From Lepas anatifera (lineage: Eukaryota > Arthropoda > Thecostraca > Lepadidae): a stretch of 64,000 nucleotides of DNA. The translations under genes were made by a program, and so were the position numbers. The DNA lies in assembly GCA_034440635.1 (NCBI GenBank), contig JAOTON010002231.1:558001-622000 (forward strand), in the 5' to 3' direction. Shown here one piece after another: positions 1 through 11,804 of the stretch; position 1 is the stretch's first letter, and every line of letters begins with the position of its first letter. Below the pieces are notes generated by a model that worked only from the letters and a program-made list of their open reading frames with translations, did no database searches and was not told the DNA's origin.

Positions 1-349
1 GAACGATGTAACATCATACAATCACCTAGTTTGGCGAAAAAATATTCGCGGCATGGCCTTGCACCTAAAGCACGAGGGGCATGTGCGTACCCATCCTCCT
101 CTCCTTGTACTCTTGTCGACCCACTCCGGCAAGAGTGCGCACGTGATTTTATTTTTGATGGGCTCGTGGGAGTTACTTTCGAGACATGGAGTTGAAACAT
201 GGACCATACATAGACAATTCTTCGGCTAAATAACCACATAAAAATTTTAGTGTTGGACTTACGGAGAAAAGTGAAAGCCTTTAAAGTTAGGTGCGTACTA
301 TACGGACTTCACCTAACTGTCGCCTGCAGACGGTCAACCGCTGAACGCC

Positions 350-560
350 AACTCTTTCTTGTCACTTGTTTCGCCTCTTTCGGTGTCGACTATTTCACTG
401 TCAAATGTTTCACTTTCGGCTGTTTCAACCTTGACTGTTTTGCTGTCAGCTTCTTCACTCTCGAATATTTCACTGCTGACTGTTTACTATCGACACTGCA
501 ATTTTCGTCAGTCTACTGTTTCACTGTCCGCTGTAGATTCTACAGGTTTCAAAGTCGACT
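350..560. repeat. degenerate short tandem repeat
   Basis: The stretch repeats variants of TTTCACTGTCGACTG about every 13 to 16 bases with many substitutions. An open frame of 134 codons crosses it, but its protein is just the repeat read out (Phe, Cys and Thr in a cycle), so I do not call a gene. It looks like an old minisatellite. Confidence 0.5.
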
Positions 561-660
561 GTGGAATTTTTGGCAGTTGACTTTTTCTTTGTCGTCCGTC
601 GAATTTTGCGCATTGTGCGCAATATATCGTGCTGCATATCACATCAAATTATAATGATTT

Positions 661-1270
661 ACATCTTCTGACAAAAGACAATGCCCGAAGCACATCTGGG
701 CTGAGACATATTGGCATTATCAGTTCTTATCCAGCTATGTTCATGCTATTATATTGCAATATCTTCAATATATCAATATAATCCTTCAATATAATCCCTG
801 CCAATATTTTCATTGTCACATCAAGATACCACCATCCAACATGCTATAATCTAATAGAACCTCTAGGGCCAAGTATACTTGGCAGGCCAGCAAATGTCCA
901 AAATCACCAGGACTTGGTACGGCAGCTGCCTGGCTGCACCGAGGATATGACGTTCCTGCACGATAACCGGCTCAGTTCCCTTTCCTAGCCGACCTATCTG
1001 CTTCCGGGCAGACTGGCGTGTATTCCCCGCGGCATAGGCGTACCCAGGCATTGTAAAACTGGGCCCCAGCTGTAATCTATAGGAACGCTGGCCTGAAGCA
1101 CCAAAAACCTGCTGACAGATTGGCAAGTCGCTGACTGAAGTGTTGCCTCGTCGTCCGGGCACGTCCGTTCCATGCGCTGCTGACGTAAAAATACTGACCG
1201 CATCCCGCGCTCACTTCCCTCAGATCAGTTCGTAGGTCCTCTGGGTGTGAAGCGTATCGCAGTCCTAGTC
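661..1270. other. no gene seen; upstream region of the receptor gene
   Basis: No coding pattern or repeat stands out. A TCAGT initiator-like pentamer lies at 1271-1275, about 50 bases before the start codon of the receptor gene. There is no TATA box at the expected distance, so a TATA-less start there is possible but unproven. Confidence 0.3.
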
Positions 1271-1321
1271 TCAGTGCAGCAGTGCGCTACTACGAGTCGT
1301 CAGACAAATTGAAATTCGAGC

Positions 1322-3919
1322 ATGGCCCCAGAGCGTGACATAGTACGAGTTGTGGTATTGTTGCTCAGCATCAGTGGAAATCATGGAGAAGAACAACGAG
1401 GTTGTTTGCTGGATTGCTGCTTCTTCTTGCCTGACTGTGAAAAGCCGACGGCTTTATATTGTGACTGCCCATATATGCCTGAGGTAAGGCATTTTAATTC
1501 AGGTAAAACGACAGAAATGTAGTGGATAACGTTATATAGATGCGCGGGAAACTATCTACCATTTTTGTGAAAGTTGGCATAAGCTGTAGCCTTGGGTGGA
1601 GATCCTCGGGGGGAGGGGGTTGAGGGTCAGGATAACCTGCATTTTGGGTGTCCCATAGACTTTGTATAGGGCTTGTATTTTCGTGCCAGCGTTAACCCAC
1701 CCAGAACCCCCCACCCCCACCCACTGGATCGAGAAAAGATCTCCAGCCCTGGCTCCAGCACTGGACGTTTGGACACCACAATTTCGATAGTTGGCTCGTT
1801 CGGCAAGGACATAGCGTTAATAGCCTTTTTCTGTTATGCCTTTGTTCTTGCTTTGTGGGTATATTTAGTTAATCATAGTTTTTGTTTTTGTTTCAGAAAA
1901 CGCTCGACATGAACGACTTGTTGCGGGCACAGAGCCTACGTCACCTAAAGATTTTTAACACTGGGACTGTCACATTAAAGCTGCACAGTGTACGCTGGCT
2001 TCCAGACCTGGAGGACATACTTTTTTACAATATTGACTCATTAGTTATAGAGGAAAATAGTTTGACGCCACATGAGTCTGGAACGCTAATTTCTATTGAT
2101 ATAAGTTCAGTGAAGTCTCTCAAAATCGAGCAATTCGCCTTCTCCGGATTATGGCGTCCCGAAGCAGAAATTACCATACGGAATATACGAACATGTTCAA
2201 TCTCTTCACACGCCTTCAACTTCAGCTCAAATTTACCGGGTCCTCGAGTGGAAATCACCAACGTCAGCTCACTCCACCTGGCACCACAAGCCTTCACGGC
2301 CGTCATCTCCCGGCTGGTCCTCTCCAACCTGAGCACAGCAGCCTGTCACCCTCGTACCTTCGGCGGCAGCATCACCAGTCTTGAGCTGACACACGCGGAC
2401 ATTGGTGAGGTGCAAGGGAGGTGCGTTGCTAGTTTTGACGGATGCCAGAGGTTATCAATACAGTCGTGCACCTTAGGAATCGTCCACCCGTGGGCATTCA
2501 CGCGAAAAATCAAGGCCGTTTTCATAGATAACACAAGCTTTACGGAAATTCAGGGAAACGCTTTTGCGACAGCAGGGCAGTCTTTTCAGATATACAGGTC
2601 AAGTATTCAATCCCTTAACGCCAACTCACTTTACGTCCTAGCTGAGGATACTGTGATAAAAAATGTGACGGTTAAAAACTTGAGAGCACACTCGTTGTCG
2701 CTACTGTGGACCTCTACTGAGCCAGTTGTAGTTCAACATCTCCAAATTAACAATGCGGAGAATGGTTCGCTTTACTTTGGAAACTGGACTAGAGTGCATA
2801 TTACTGGAATCGAGTTTGCGCGATGTGAATGCCCACTGGAGCCATGGGTGGGTGCTCTGGTCAGTGATCCAAAACGAAACTCTACCACTATGACTGCGGC
2901 TCAGAAGGAATCGGGCAGACAGGTTCTAAACCAGACGCGGTGTGCTAGGGAGGAGGGAGAGATCGTGGCAGGTGTCAAATTCTGCAAGACTCGTTCTGTG
3001 CGACGCGTATCTTCAATCACAGAAGATTACACGCCCGTAGTTTGGGCAACTGTAGCGCTCTTAACCATGATGATGGCGATGGCTTTAGTGATTTTGTTTG
3101 TGCGGCGAAAACGGGCTCGCTCGGAAGCAAAGAAGTTGCTTAACATGGAGCTTACCACGTGTGAACTCTATGAGGCCACCACCGTGAGGAAGAGCTCCCG
3201 AGAAACAGGAACAGGGAAACAGCTACTCCGAAGAGGACGCCATCTATGAGCTACCTCTTTACGAGGTCACTGATCTTACGGCGAGAGAAGGTGGGACGCA
3301 GAGCGATGGCGGCTTCTGTTCGATGAACTCGGCGATGAAGAACAGTGATATCTCTGAAAACAGGAAAACACCAGCCGAGCTACTCGGGGTCGCAGAAGAA
3401 GATGATTATGAAGAGATACGGCACATAGACGAAAACCCGGGAAACGAACCGGACAGAGCAAATGGGGCCGAAGGAAATCTGAGTGCTACACTAACTAACT
3501 CTGGCAGTGGCATCCTGGTCAACAATATGTACGCTTCTGCCGGGGAAGATGTATCAGCAGAAGGCGGCAGTAATTACAGAGAACAAGCTGTCAATCAATG
3601 CTTGCCTGACTATGAGGAGGTCAGTTTACCTTCGGGTGAATATGAAGAACTGCCTGAGGCACACGAGCTAGTCGATTATGGGGAGGCACGGACTGCACTG
3701 CCGGAGTATGCCATGGTACTACCACGCTCAGAGCGAAATATGCCACTGGGTGCAGAGCAGGCTGTTTCCAGAAAAGATAGCCTCCCAATACGAGAACGTT
3801 CCGAGAATGCTTCACTGGCCGGCCAGGCATTAGAGACCATTCCAGAATCACTAACCGAATGCGACAAAACACTGCCGCCGCCAGCTCGTGAGAATCATTC
3901 TGAGAACAGTAGCGATTGA
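1322..3919 (+). CDS. receptor-like single-pass membrane protein with repetitive solenoid ectodomain
   Basis: Exon 1 (1322-1483) starts ATGG after a good context. It encodes a 54-residue piece with a hydrophobic signal peptide (VRVVVLLLSISG) and a cysteine-rich cap (about residues 28-49). A phase-0 intron (GTAAGG to TTTCAG) joins it to exon 2 at 1897. The ectodomain repeats short beta-strand units of the type 'SLxIxxxxF', with N-glycosylation sequons (NVS, NLS, NGS, NRS) and a C-terminal cysteine cap around CECPLEPW. One membrane span covers about residues 435-456 (nt 3037-3102), followed by basic RRKRAR. The fold resembles LRR or beta-solenoid receptors, but I cannot name a family. The frame of exon 2 stops at 3249, while coding character continues in another frame to 3919 (see tail entry). 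The function is probably cell-surface recognition, by inference only. Confidence 0.75.
1484..1896 (+). other. intron 1 of the receptor-like gene
   Basis: The donor reads GAG|GTAAGG and the acceptor is a T-rich tract ending TTTCAG. Removing these 413 bases joins codon 54 to AAA ACG CTC in phase 0. This explains why the long exon 2 frame has no ATG near its left edge. The intron contains a G-run and a C-run but no other feature. Confidence 0.8.
3187..3919 (+). CDS. tyrosine-rich cytoplasmic tail of the receptor, in a shifted frame
   Basis: This frame is one base off from exon 2 and stays open from just after a TGA at 3184-3188 to the stop at 3917-3919. It is acidic and holds repeated tyrosine motifs: IYELPLYEV (3241-3267), DDYEEI, NNMY, YEEVSLPSGEYEEL (3611-3652), VDYGEA and EYAMV. 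The YEEV-x6-YEEL pair fits the immunoreceptor ITAM spacing, except that valine replaces leucine or isoleucine in the first half. Two explanations join it to exon 2. One is a one-base insertion near 3190-3220 (assembly error or a broken allele). The other is a 118-base intron 3184-3301 (ACC|GTGAGG to GACGCAG|AGC), which exactly restores the frame but has a poor pyrimidine tract and would remove the coding-like IYELPLYEV stretch. I favour an indel. Confidence 0.65.
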
Positions 3920-4698
3920 GTTACCACCGATGAATTAACTCGGAAACGTTACTGATACACTTACCTGTTGATTTATTCAGGTAGGTACTACCCATCACTG
4001 ACAGAAAAGGAAAGAAATGCACAGGTACGGTAAGCTCTCTGTGTCGCGTCTGCTGGGATACCCCCGTCGTTTGCTACAGAGGTCCATCAAATGAAGAATG
4101 TAGATCCGTGATCCGTGACTTTGTTGACACTCCTGGAACTGAACGGCGAGCCTCTGTTGTGCTCATCTGCCTGCACTGTGGGCCCGGACATTGGAAGTTA
4201 GAGGGCCACTCCGGTGGGATATTTTGGTACTGGTGTCTAGAGTTTGCTGTGTGTGGCAATTTGTGTAATTTAGCAGACACTGGAAGAAAACGTTGTCATC
4301 AAACTTGAAATACGACGTTCTGAAAATGATTTAGCGTGGACCACCTTGGCGTCCTCCTTAATACATAATCCAAAATTTCGACAAATACTCACCACTCTTG
4401 GCGCCATGTGCGGATCAAATATATCAAGTTTAAGCATAAAACTAAGCCAACTAAAGGTAAATACTTAGTGAAACAAAATCTGCCATATAATCTATCATCT
4501 GCCGATAAATGAGAACTGCAGCAGTTATGCACTTGAGATATAAGTATCCATGTCTTGTATATATTTGTTAGTTTGGGTTTGTTTTTCAGCGAATCTTTTT
4601 CATAAATGCTTCATTCTATGTTTATTCGTAGTCATTTGATTTGAGCCACTTCAAAAGGCACACTCCCGATTACAGGGAGTATTGACATGGGTGTTAGA
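3920..4698. other. 3' flank of receptor gene, nothing recognised
   Basis: No canonical AATAAA polyadenylation signal, coding pattern or repeat family was recognised here. Confidence 0.4.
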
Positions 4699-4795
4699 TC
4701 GTTTATGTTCGTTCGGACTTACTCCACAAAGAGTTTTTGGGGTCGTAAGAATCAAAGAGAGTCTTTGTGGAGTAAGTCCGAACGAACATAAACGA
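4699..4795. repeat. perfect 34-bp inverted repeat hairpin
   Basis: Bases 4699-4732 are the exact reverse complement of 4762-4795, with a 29-base spacer. The arm starts TCGTTTATGTTCGTTCGG. The size matches either a small foldback element or a microRNA-like precursor. Perfect pairing implies a recent origin or strong constraint. Confidence 0.85.
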
Positions 4796-5368
4796 CACCC
4801 GAACTCCACATAATGCCTTTTCAAGAATGGCTGTTAGATATCCTCTCCATCGGTTGAGATGAAACATGGAAAATTTTCCCGCCGTGGGTGTTGAAGCCAT
4901 GTTACTATATGCTGCGACGAGGTCTATAGAAAATGAGCTACGAGAATTACCCTAAATGCTTCATATCTGCAATATTTTGGGGAATTACAAACCAGGGCTC
5001 GCTAGGCCTACTTAAGTTAGAAATGTTCTGTTGAGTCTAGGTCGGAACAGGTTGAGAAAGACGCAAGAGGAGGATGGATCCCGTAAGAAGCCTGTATTCG
5101 AAATGTGATGTGATTAGACGCGCTATTTTTCTGTGTCTCTCGTGTGTTTGAATGAACTGCTTACATAAGGTTTCAAAAAAGGTAACAATTCTAACGCAAT
5201 TTTGCCTTCATTTAAGCACTTTTAAAGTGTTTATCTGGTTTTTCTTCTTTTGATGTCTATGTATGTATGTATAAGGTGGAAGTGTGAAAATATAAGATGT
5301 GAGTTAAGTATGTGATCCAGGTGTTTCAAACCAGAGGTGTGGATTTCTATCTCTTTAGGGAGCCGAGG
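4796..5368. other. no gene seen
   Basis: No coding pattern or recognisable repeat was found. Confidence 0.3.
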
Positions 5369-5440
5369 CACCCCCAATAATGTGCTGGGCACCCCCAACG
5401 TTGAGTTGGACATCCCCCAATGTTGAGTTGGGCACCCCCA
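5369..5440. repeat. 21-22 bp minisatellite, about 3.5 units
   Basis: CACCCCC recurs at 5369, 5390, 5412 (as CATCCCCC) and 5433. The units share the spacer AACGTTGAGTTGGG with few changes. Confidence 0.7.
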
Positions 5441-7078
5441 CCAAAAGGTGAAGCCAAGTCCTTATAAAGTGCGTAAATAGAGGAAATTATCAACAAATAC
5501 CTGTCCCACAGCTCTATAGTGGCATTCTGCATTTCACCTACAACTTAATATTCTATCAAACAACGGAAAGCCTCAGGCAATAATCATCACACAATAATCA
5601 TCAATAATCATCGATGTTTCGAGTCTTGAATTAGATTTGTTTGTGCCTTTTCACCATCCAACACGGTGCAAGGCAGCACGTGTTTCCCTCTTCTGTTATA
5701 TTATCTGTTTGTACTTCGGCAGCGCCCCATATTAGCCCCCATTCTCTATAACTCGTCCGACAGTTAAGTTTTAAATTTATGAACGTCTCTCTCCTCCTTC
5801 CCTCAGTGACCTTGGGACTGGGCCCAATCCTCTCCACTCGGTAGAAACCCATCGCGACACTCCCGACTTCAGTGAACTCGGCCGCCGGCTGGCCTGTGCT
5901 GACTGCCGTCGTCTCGCCTGTACGGTAGAGCAGCCTCGAATGGTGTGGCAAATACTCAAGCAAATAGAGAGAAAAGTATGGCTAGGAATGTTTGAAAATT
6001 ACAATTTTACTATATCTCCTGGTTCATGGTTTAAAGCTTTACCATTTTCATGGATACATTTCCACTGAATTTCCCGCGATACAGGTGAACACGCCTCCAC
6101 CAATCAGCGCCCGCTATCCGCCGGCAGCCGCGATTGCCCGCGGGCACAGAGGTTACAGAGGTCACAGTGGGCGCCGCTGACGCCGAGTTCAAGCCTCGGT
6201 GGGGAGGGGTCGCGGGCGGATTGTAATGCCTACATGCGTGGTGTTGAAAATGATGGTGGTGCCTGGTGTCAGACTGAGGGAGGGGACCAGTGTAGGAGAC
6301 AACTTGAGATTGTAGATGACAATTTGAGGCGGAGAGATAAGTAGTTCTGCTCGTGTAACGAAGAAGGGCCAAGGCAAGGCACAAGATGCCCGAGGGAATT
6401 AACAAATAAGTATGTATATTTTAATACATGAACATCACCGTATTCCTTTCGCATACGCCATTTCCCTACCAGTTACCACATCCTTTCGATGTCGCCGCCA
6501 CTCGGCCTCCAGACAGCCAGAAGCCACTGTACACGGCCGTCTAATCGTGATTTTCCGACCTTCTATCTTTAGGCCTATAAAATCGGTTTGTGTGCTATAA
6601 TACTCCACTACTAATCTCCCGGGTGACGTTGCCGTTTCTAGTTAGCTATTGTTTATTATTATCATTATTTGTGAAAAGTTATTTACCGTTGCTAGATCAA
6701 GGTTGTCAACTCTCAGCATTCGCATTATAAGCACCTAATTTGGTGGAATTAAGGCAGTGGGTGAATTCACAAGCAGTGTCAAGCATTGAAAGTGCAAAGA
6801 CTATCGAAAAATTGTTTTGTTTGTAGATGTCAATTTGTCAGGCCAAAATGACCGTATTGACAAAAACAATACAGCCTAATCAAATTTTGATACGAGGATG
6901 GGAGAGGACAATAATGAAACATCATGCAACGTTAATTGCATTTTTCGGGCGACGACAGTTTTTGTATGTCCAAAATGATAAAAAGATAATTGTAAAATAT
7001 TTAACAGCACGGCACATGTCAGTGGAAACGGCAGCTGAATGGTCTCTAAAAAAAACAGTAGTGGGTTGTTGCGGGTAT
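5441..7078. other. no gene seen
   Basis: The short open frames here have no coding bias or recognisable motif. The stretch 6090-6230 is GC-rich but otherwise unremarkable. Confidence 0.3.
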
Positions 7079-8125
7079 TTTAACCCTCACCTCGGTGAGG
7101 AGTGTTTGAACCCCCTCGGGATTATCTGGCGGCACGAAAAAACGACGGCGCGAAGCGCCGTCGTACTTGGCACGCCTTATTCTTGATCAATTCCGCAACT
7201 TTACCTAAAATTTTATGGCTGGGTCGTCTCAGGTCAGGTCACCAGTGCAGGCCAAGTGACCTCACCTCAAATATTTTTAAGGTGGCATAAGTAAGAAATG
7301 GGTGAATCTATCGGATTGAACTTTTTTAACTTTAAAAACTTTTAACTTTAAAACACATATATTTCACTAAAAACACCCAACTTAGACCACATAATGGGCC
7401 CACCGAGTGCTACAGCACATGTTCCGGGATTTTTCATATCGATGACCGAAGGTCAAGTACGGACCATGACCTCTTCATTGGAAATACATGGGAAAACAGC
7501 AATTGGGCTGTATTTATGTAGATACAGCTAATATACCTTCATATGCTCCAAATTGTAGTATCATGGGCCCCTTTCCATGTGCATGTTGTAATTTTTGACC
7601 TGTGACCTCTGAAAGGTCATCTGGTGCAACTTAAGCAGCTTTCAGACTTAGATCAATAACTTTGCAGGAAATAACGATTGAGCTTTTATTTTGATACCAT
7701 TACGTTTTTATTGTTATTGCAAGTTGATTGATATGCATATTGACTGTGCTAGGTTAAAAAGTGACCTTGAAGACCTGAGGTTAGATCATTTTTGTGTTTT
7801 GACCTAATATGGTCAAAATTATAGATCATTCGATTTGCCGTGAGAGAAAGCGAATGGCGCCTAAAATGATTTTAACTCAAATCTATCAGATGCTAGAGCC
7901 CAAAGCTTTACTCAAAATCCCACTTTCTTTGACCGGTCATGACCTCAATTTTGACCTGAGCCAAAAAGTGACTGAAATAGTTTCTTCATGAACTTGTATG
8001 AGCCGCCAGCGCACCAGCGCTCGCATTTTTTCACTATCCCGCATAGGGGCCGAGTTCGAGGAAAGGTGTTTAAACACCCCCACCAGTGCGAAAGTGGCTC
8101 GGAGGCCCACCGGGGCGCGGGTTGA
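7079..8125 (+). mobile_element. X-family TTAA module, copy X-A
   Basis: It begins at TTAA (7079-7082) followed by CCCTCACC and a GC hairpin (GGCGCGAAGCGCC near 7148), and ends near GGGGCGCGGGTTGA, a decayed TTAA end. The interior matches the other X copies in order: a GTCTCAGGTCAGGTCACCAG block, ATAATGGGCCCACCGAG, then GAAATACATGGGAAAA. It holds many AGGTCA/TGACCT hexamers and no protein-coding frame. The class is inferred to be MITE-like. Confidence 0.6.
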
Positions 8126-8519
8126 TGAGCGGTAGCATGCAGGGCTGTAAACTTAGAAATCTTTCGGGCTGTTCGGGCACCCGGGATGAAATATCGAGTT
8201 AGTGTTAAAATAAAGTTTATGTTTTACTGTTCCTCACTTCCATGATTCAAAAGGACGGTGTGATGGCTAGAACAAAGCTAATATTATGCTATCTCCTTTC
8301 ATGTGGTGGTCATTAAAATTTTCCTTCCTGAATTTTGGGTTTTCCCAATGATGTTCGCAAATCCACACCCTTGGTTCAAAATGAAACACGATCAATAAAT
8401 TATGTTTTTAAATATTCTAATGGCTTATAGACTTGCCCCCAGAGACCTATGGGAAAGGACGGAGCATGACAACAACTTATGATGTAATGTCAAAGCGTAA
8501 CACGTGTTCCAAAAGACTC
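8126..8519. other. no gene seen between modules
   Basis: This is spacer sequence between an X module and an M module with no recognised feature. Confidence 0.3.
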
Positions 8520-9545
8520 TTAACATGCGCCCCGCTAGGGTCCCTTGCATGACGCGCCCCGCTGGAGGGGCGTTTTTCGCCCCCTCCGTATCTCGTTCCC
8601 CACGAAAGCTAAAGGAAAATTACGGGCGGCGTTCGAAAGCTCTTGACAAGACGAAGAGAATTTATACGAAGAAGTATCTTTATGTCAGGTCAATATTGAG
8701 GTCAGCATAGGTCAAAGGATCCTCCATAGGCTTACAACAGAGCAGTGTACGTTTCCCTCTCTAGATCTGCCCTCAGGAGAGCTAGAGCAAATCTTTATGC
8801 ATCATTGGATTCCTCTCATCGCGGCAAATCGAATGATGTCTAATATGACCTTGCTAGGTCAAATAATCAAAATCACCTGACCTCGATCTAGGTCAGGGTC
8901 ACAGAGTGACCTGGTATGGTCATGCTGCATATCAATCGACTTCCCGTGACAATATAAACACAATGCAAGCAAAATGGGAGCTTTATCTCAATTCAGTGAG
9001 AAGTTATTTATTGGCAAAACAATCACTCTCTTCTCCCGTGACCTGATATGACCTTTGAGAGGTCAGATGCTCAAAAACTCAACTGTATGGTCAATATCGG
9101 GTAAGAATAGACAGTTTGAGGATTTTCAGCCTTATCTATCCATTATTTCCTGAAAACGAGCCCATTCTATTTTTTACCATAGACTTATAATGGGGTGACC
9201 AAAAAATTGACCCCACCTTAGGTCACCAATATCAAAATTCCGAGATAGCAGATTTGTAGACCCTAATGACCTTATCATATTGTGGAAGTTTCAAACTGAT
9301 TGGTTTGCTAATGTTCCCTGGGCGCTGCTTCAAACTCGTAATTTTAGGTTTTGAGGTCGGGTCACTTGACCCTGAATAGCTCCTTGACCTGACATGACCT
9401 TAACTAAAAAATTTGATCAAATGTGTAAAATTGATTAGGAATAAGGTATCGTAAGTTTCGTTGTTCTGCCTCTCTCCATTTTTGAGCTATCTGGGAAAAA
9501 CCATGAGGGTGGGGCGAATTTCGCCCCCAGAGGGGCGCGTGTTAA
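8520..9545 (+). mobile_element. M-family TTAA module, copy M-A
   Basis: It is bounded by TTAA at 8520-8523 and 9542-9545. The ends read TTAACATGCGCCCC and GGGGCGCGTGTTAA, which are inverted, and a subterminal palindrome GGGGCGAATTTCGCCCC sits at 9511-9527. Nearly the whole element recurs inverted at 25945-26934. The interior carries repeated TGACCT and AGGTCA. No open frame encodes a transposase. Confidence 0.75.
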
Positions 9546-9746
9546 TATACGCCCTGCTGATTTCCCTGTCAAGACACGCACACTGGTGGTTTGCTTTTCC
9601 CCAGCCTGTTCCTAGAAGAACCAGATAAAAATTGGAAATATCATTGGAAAGTCCGCGATGAGGCAAGCAAAAATAATTGGAGTTATTTCAAAATCTAGTT
9701 AACAATGAGATCACCAAAGGTCCGGATTGATTACATTTGATTCCAA

Positions 9747-9775
9747 TTTTATTTATTTATTTATTTTATTTATTC
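9747..9775 (-). repeat. AAAT-type 3' tail of the CR1 element
   Basis: The plus strand reads ATTTATTTATTTATT and similar, so on the element strand this is a short AAAT repeat just after the 3' UTR, the usual CR1/L2 terminus. Confidence 0.6.
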
Positions 9776-9952
9776 AAGTAAATCGCCAACAGAAAATGAT
9801 CCATTAACAGGCGAAGTCGATGTAAGTAAAAGGAAAACTATGTACACAGATGAGAGACACACATGTAAAAAGCGGTAAAAACAACAAAATGTGAGTGATG
9901 AGAAAGATGCAGCTGATGATAAAACCGATGGTAAAAGTGATGGTAATAAAAA

Positions 9953-10168
9953 TTAAACAGTGCGAATGTATGCAAGAGTATGTTTCCTAAAATCGATAAA
10001 AGAGTCGTTGAAAAAATCTGCATTTCCCCGCCGCAGAAATGCATTCTCCCTCGGTATACGCTGAGGGAAGCCGTTATTGACGGCGCTGACACGACCGCGG
10101 CGCTCAGCGAAAAGAAGCAGCGTGCGAGTTGATCGGGACGGCACATGCAATGGGAATTTTTCGAGCAA
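9953..10168 (-). pseudogene. CR1-type C-terminal domain remnant
   Basis: This 71-codon frame reads SRSTRTLLLFAERRGRVSAVNNGFPQRIPREN, similar in layout to the C-terminal block after LINE reverse transcriptases, and is out of frame with the RT part. Confidence 0.55.
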
Positions 10169-10189
10169 CTCTGATGACCTAAGTTTGTT

Positions 10190-10906
10190 CTAAAATAGAC
10201 CTTTAAGAAAGAGCAAGTCGTGTTGCAATCTACGAGAAGAAAGCGAAATGACGCCGAAGTGGTTTAGAAGAGATTCGTAAGAAAGGGAAACGCAATGTGT
10301 GGTAACATGATGATTTAGCCAGATGAGAAATTTGTGCTGTACCCGATCAACCCGCACCGTGAGGGAATTGACAGCACCTGACCAGATAACGCTGTTGTAT
10401 TCTAACAAAGACCTAATGTCGGCGTAGTATGCCGTCAGAAGAGATTTTTGGTTGAATTTAGTCCTTCTTGAATTTGTCTGAAATGTCCGAATCAAAAGGC
10501 CTAGTGCACGGTTTGCCCTACTAACTATGCTAGAAATGTTAACCGAGAAAGTGAGTTTGGTGTCTAAAGTTGTGCCTAGATCACGAATTTGGTTAACAGC
10601 TTCAAGAACAGCGTTATCGATATGGTATTGTATCTGAACAGGTGCGCGTCTGAGGGTCATCGTGAACGATTTGCACTTTATGGGATTTAGAACGAGACCC
10701 CACCTAACGGACCACCTCTGCAAACGATCTAGGTCGTGTTGCAGCAGCAGCCCGTCAGCTGGGGCCGTGATTTTACGGTAAATTTTGACATCATCGGCGT
10801 ACATTAAACAGAATGCCTCAATTTCCAACGGAAGGTCGTTTATGAACAGAGAGAAAATCAAAGGAGAGACCAAAGAACCCTCCGGAACACTTGAAGTAAC
10901 TGGCAT
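10190..10906 (-). pseudogene. CR1-type reverse transcriptase, C-terminal part
   Basis: The frame begins inside the domain. It holds PEGSLVSPLIFSLFINDLP (usually PQGS), the catalytic box LMYADDVKIY, KCKSFTMT, LGTTLDTKLTF and the thumb-like LEYNSVIWSG. The YADD aspartates are intact, but upstream frameshifts make the copy non-coding. A C-terminal block with VPSRSTRT and NNGFPQRIPRE follows at 10168-9953 in another frame. Confidence 0.8.
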
Positions 10907-11026
10907 CCAGTCCGATGCTTTTCCGTTAACGATGACCCGCTGACGCCTATCGGAGAGATATGAGACGAACCAGGAAGAGCAGAAGCCTGCAAATGATAGG
11001 AATTTTTCAATTTATGAATGATTAGT

Positions 11027-11683
11027 TTATGGTTCACACTTTGAAAGGCGGCCGAATAATCCGTGTATATGGCATCCGTCTGATGGCCCTCCTATATTGC
11101 CTCCCACGCCGAGCTGAGGTATGTGGCAAAGGGTACGACGACCGACCCGGATGAGCCCATGCTGTTCCTGGCACAGCACTGGCGCAACGTGGTGGTACAG
11201 CTGGCTGTACACAATTCTTTCTAGGATTTTTGGGAAGAGGGGCAAAAGAGATACGGATCGGTAGTTAGCCGGGTCCTTTTTGTCACCTTTTTTGAAAATA
11301 GGAACAATGTTGGCCAGTTTCCACCGTGTAGGGAAGATGCCGCTCTGCAGAGAGAGTTTACAAATTTTGGTGAGGGGCACAGCTAGCTCGTCGGCACACT
11401 CCAAAATAATCCTCGCACTGATATTATCGGTGCCACATGCCTTATTTGGACTCAGGGATTTTACAGCTATTCGGACTGCTTCCTCGGTTACGGTGAATCT
11501 AAACAATGGTTCCAAAGGGTACTCAGGTGCCGGAGGATAAGTGTTAACGGTGGGATTACTGAATTTTCTAGCAAAAGTTGTGTTCAGAAGAGCTGCTTTT
11601 TCTACATCGTCAGAGGTGAGCGTTTGGTCAGGTCTGCGCATAATATTAGAGACGCTAGACTTTTTGCCGACACATCTGATCAA
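11027..11683 (-). pseudogene. CR1-type reverse transcriptase, N-terminal part
   Basis: The frame contains SPNKACGTDNISARIL, FPTRWKLANIVPIFKKGDK and ANYRSVSLLPLFPKILERIV, which are fingers-domain blocks of LINE reverse transcriptases, and then EQHGLIRVGRR. Soon after, the catalytic motif A region (AIYTDYSAAF) lies in a different frame near 11060, so a frameshift separates them. Confidence 0.8.
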
Positions 11684-11804
11684 AAGACCAGTACCTCTTG
11701 GGGTTGGTCTTCATGTCGTCGGCCAGCTTACAAAGGTGCTGAGAATATTTGAGGGAGACTAGAGATTTGAAGCTGTTTCGCTTTTCGGAGAAGTCGGCCG
11801 TGCT

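Noticed and set aside
250..654. 134-codon open frame near the left edge
   Set aside because: It reads through a degenerate tandem repeat. The Phe/Cys/Thr periodicity comes from the DNA repeat, not from a protein family.
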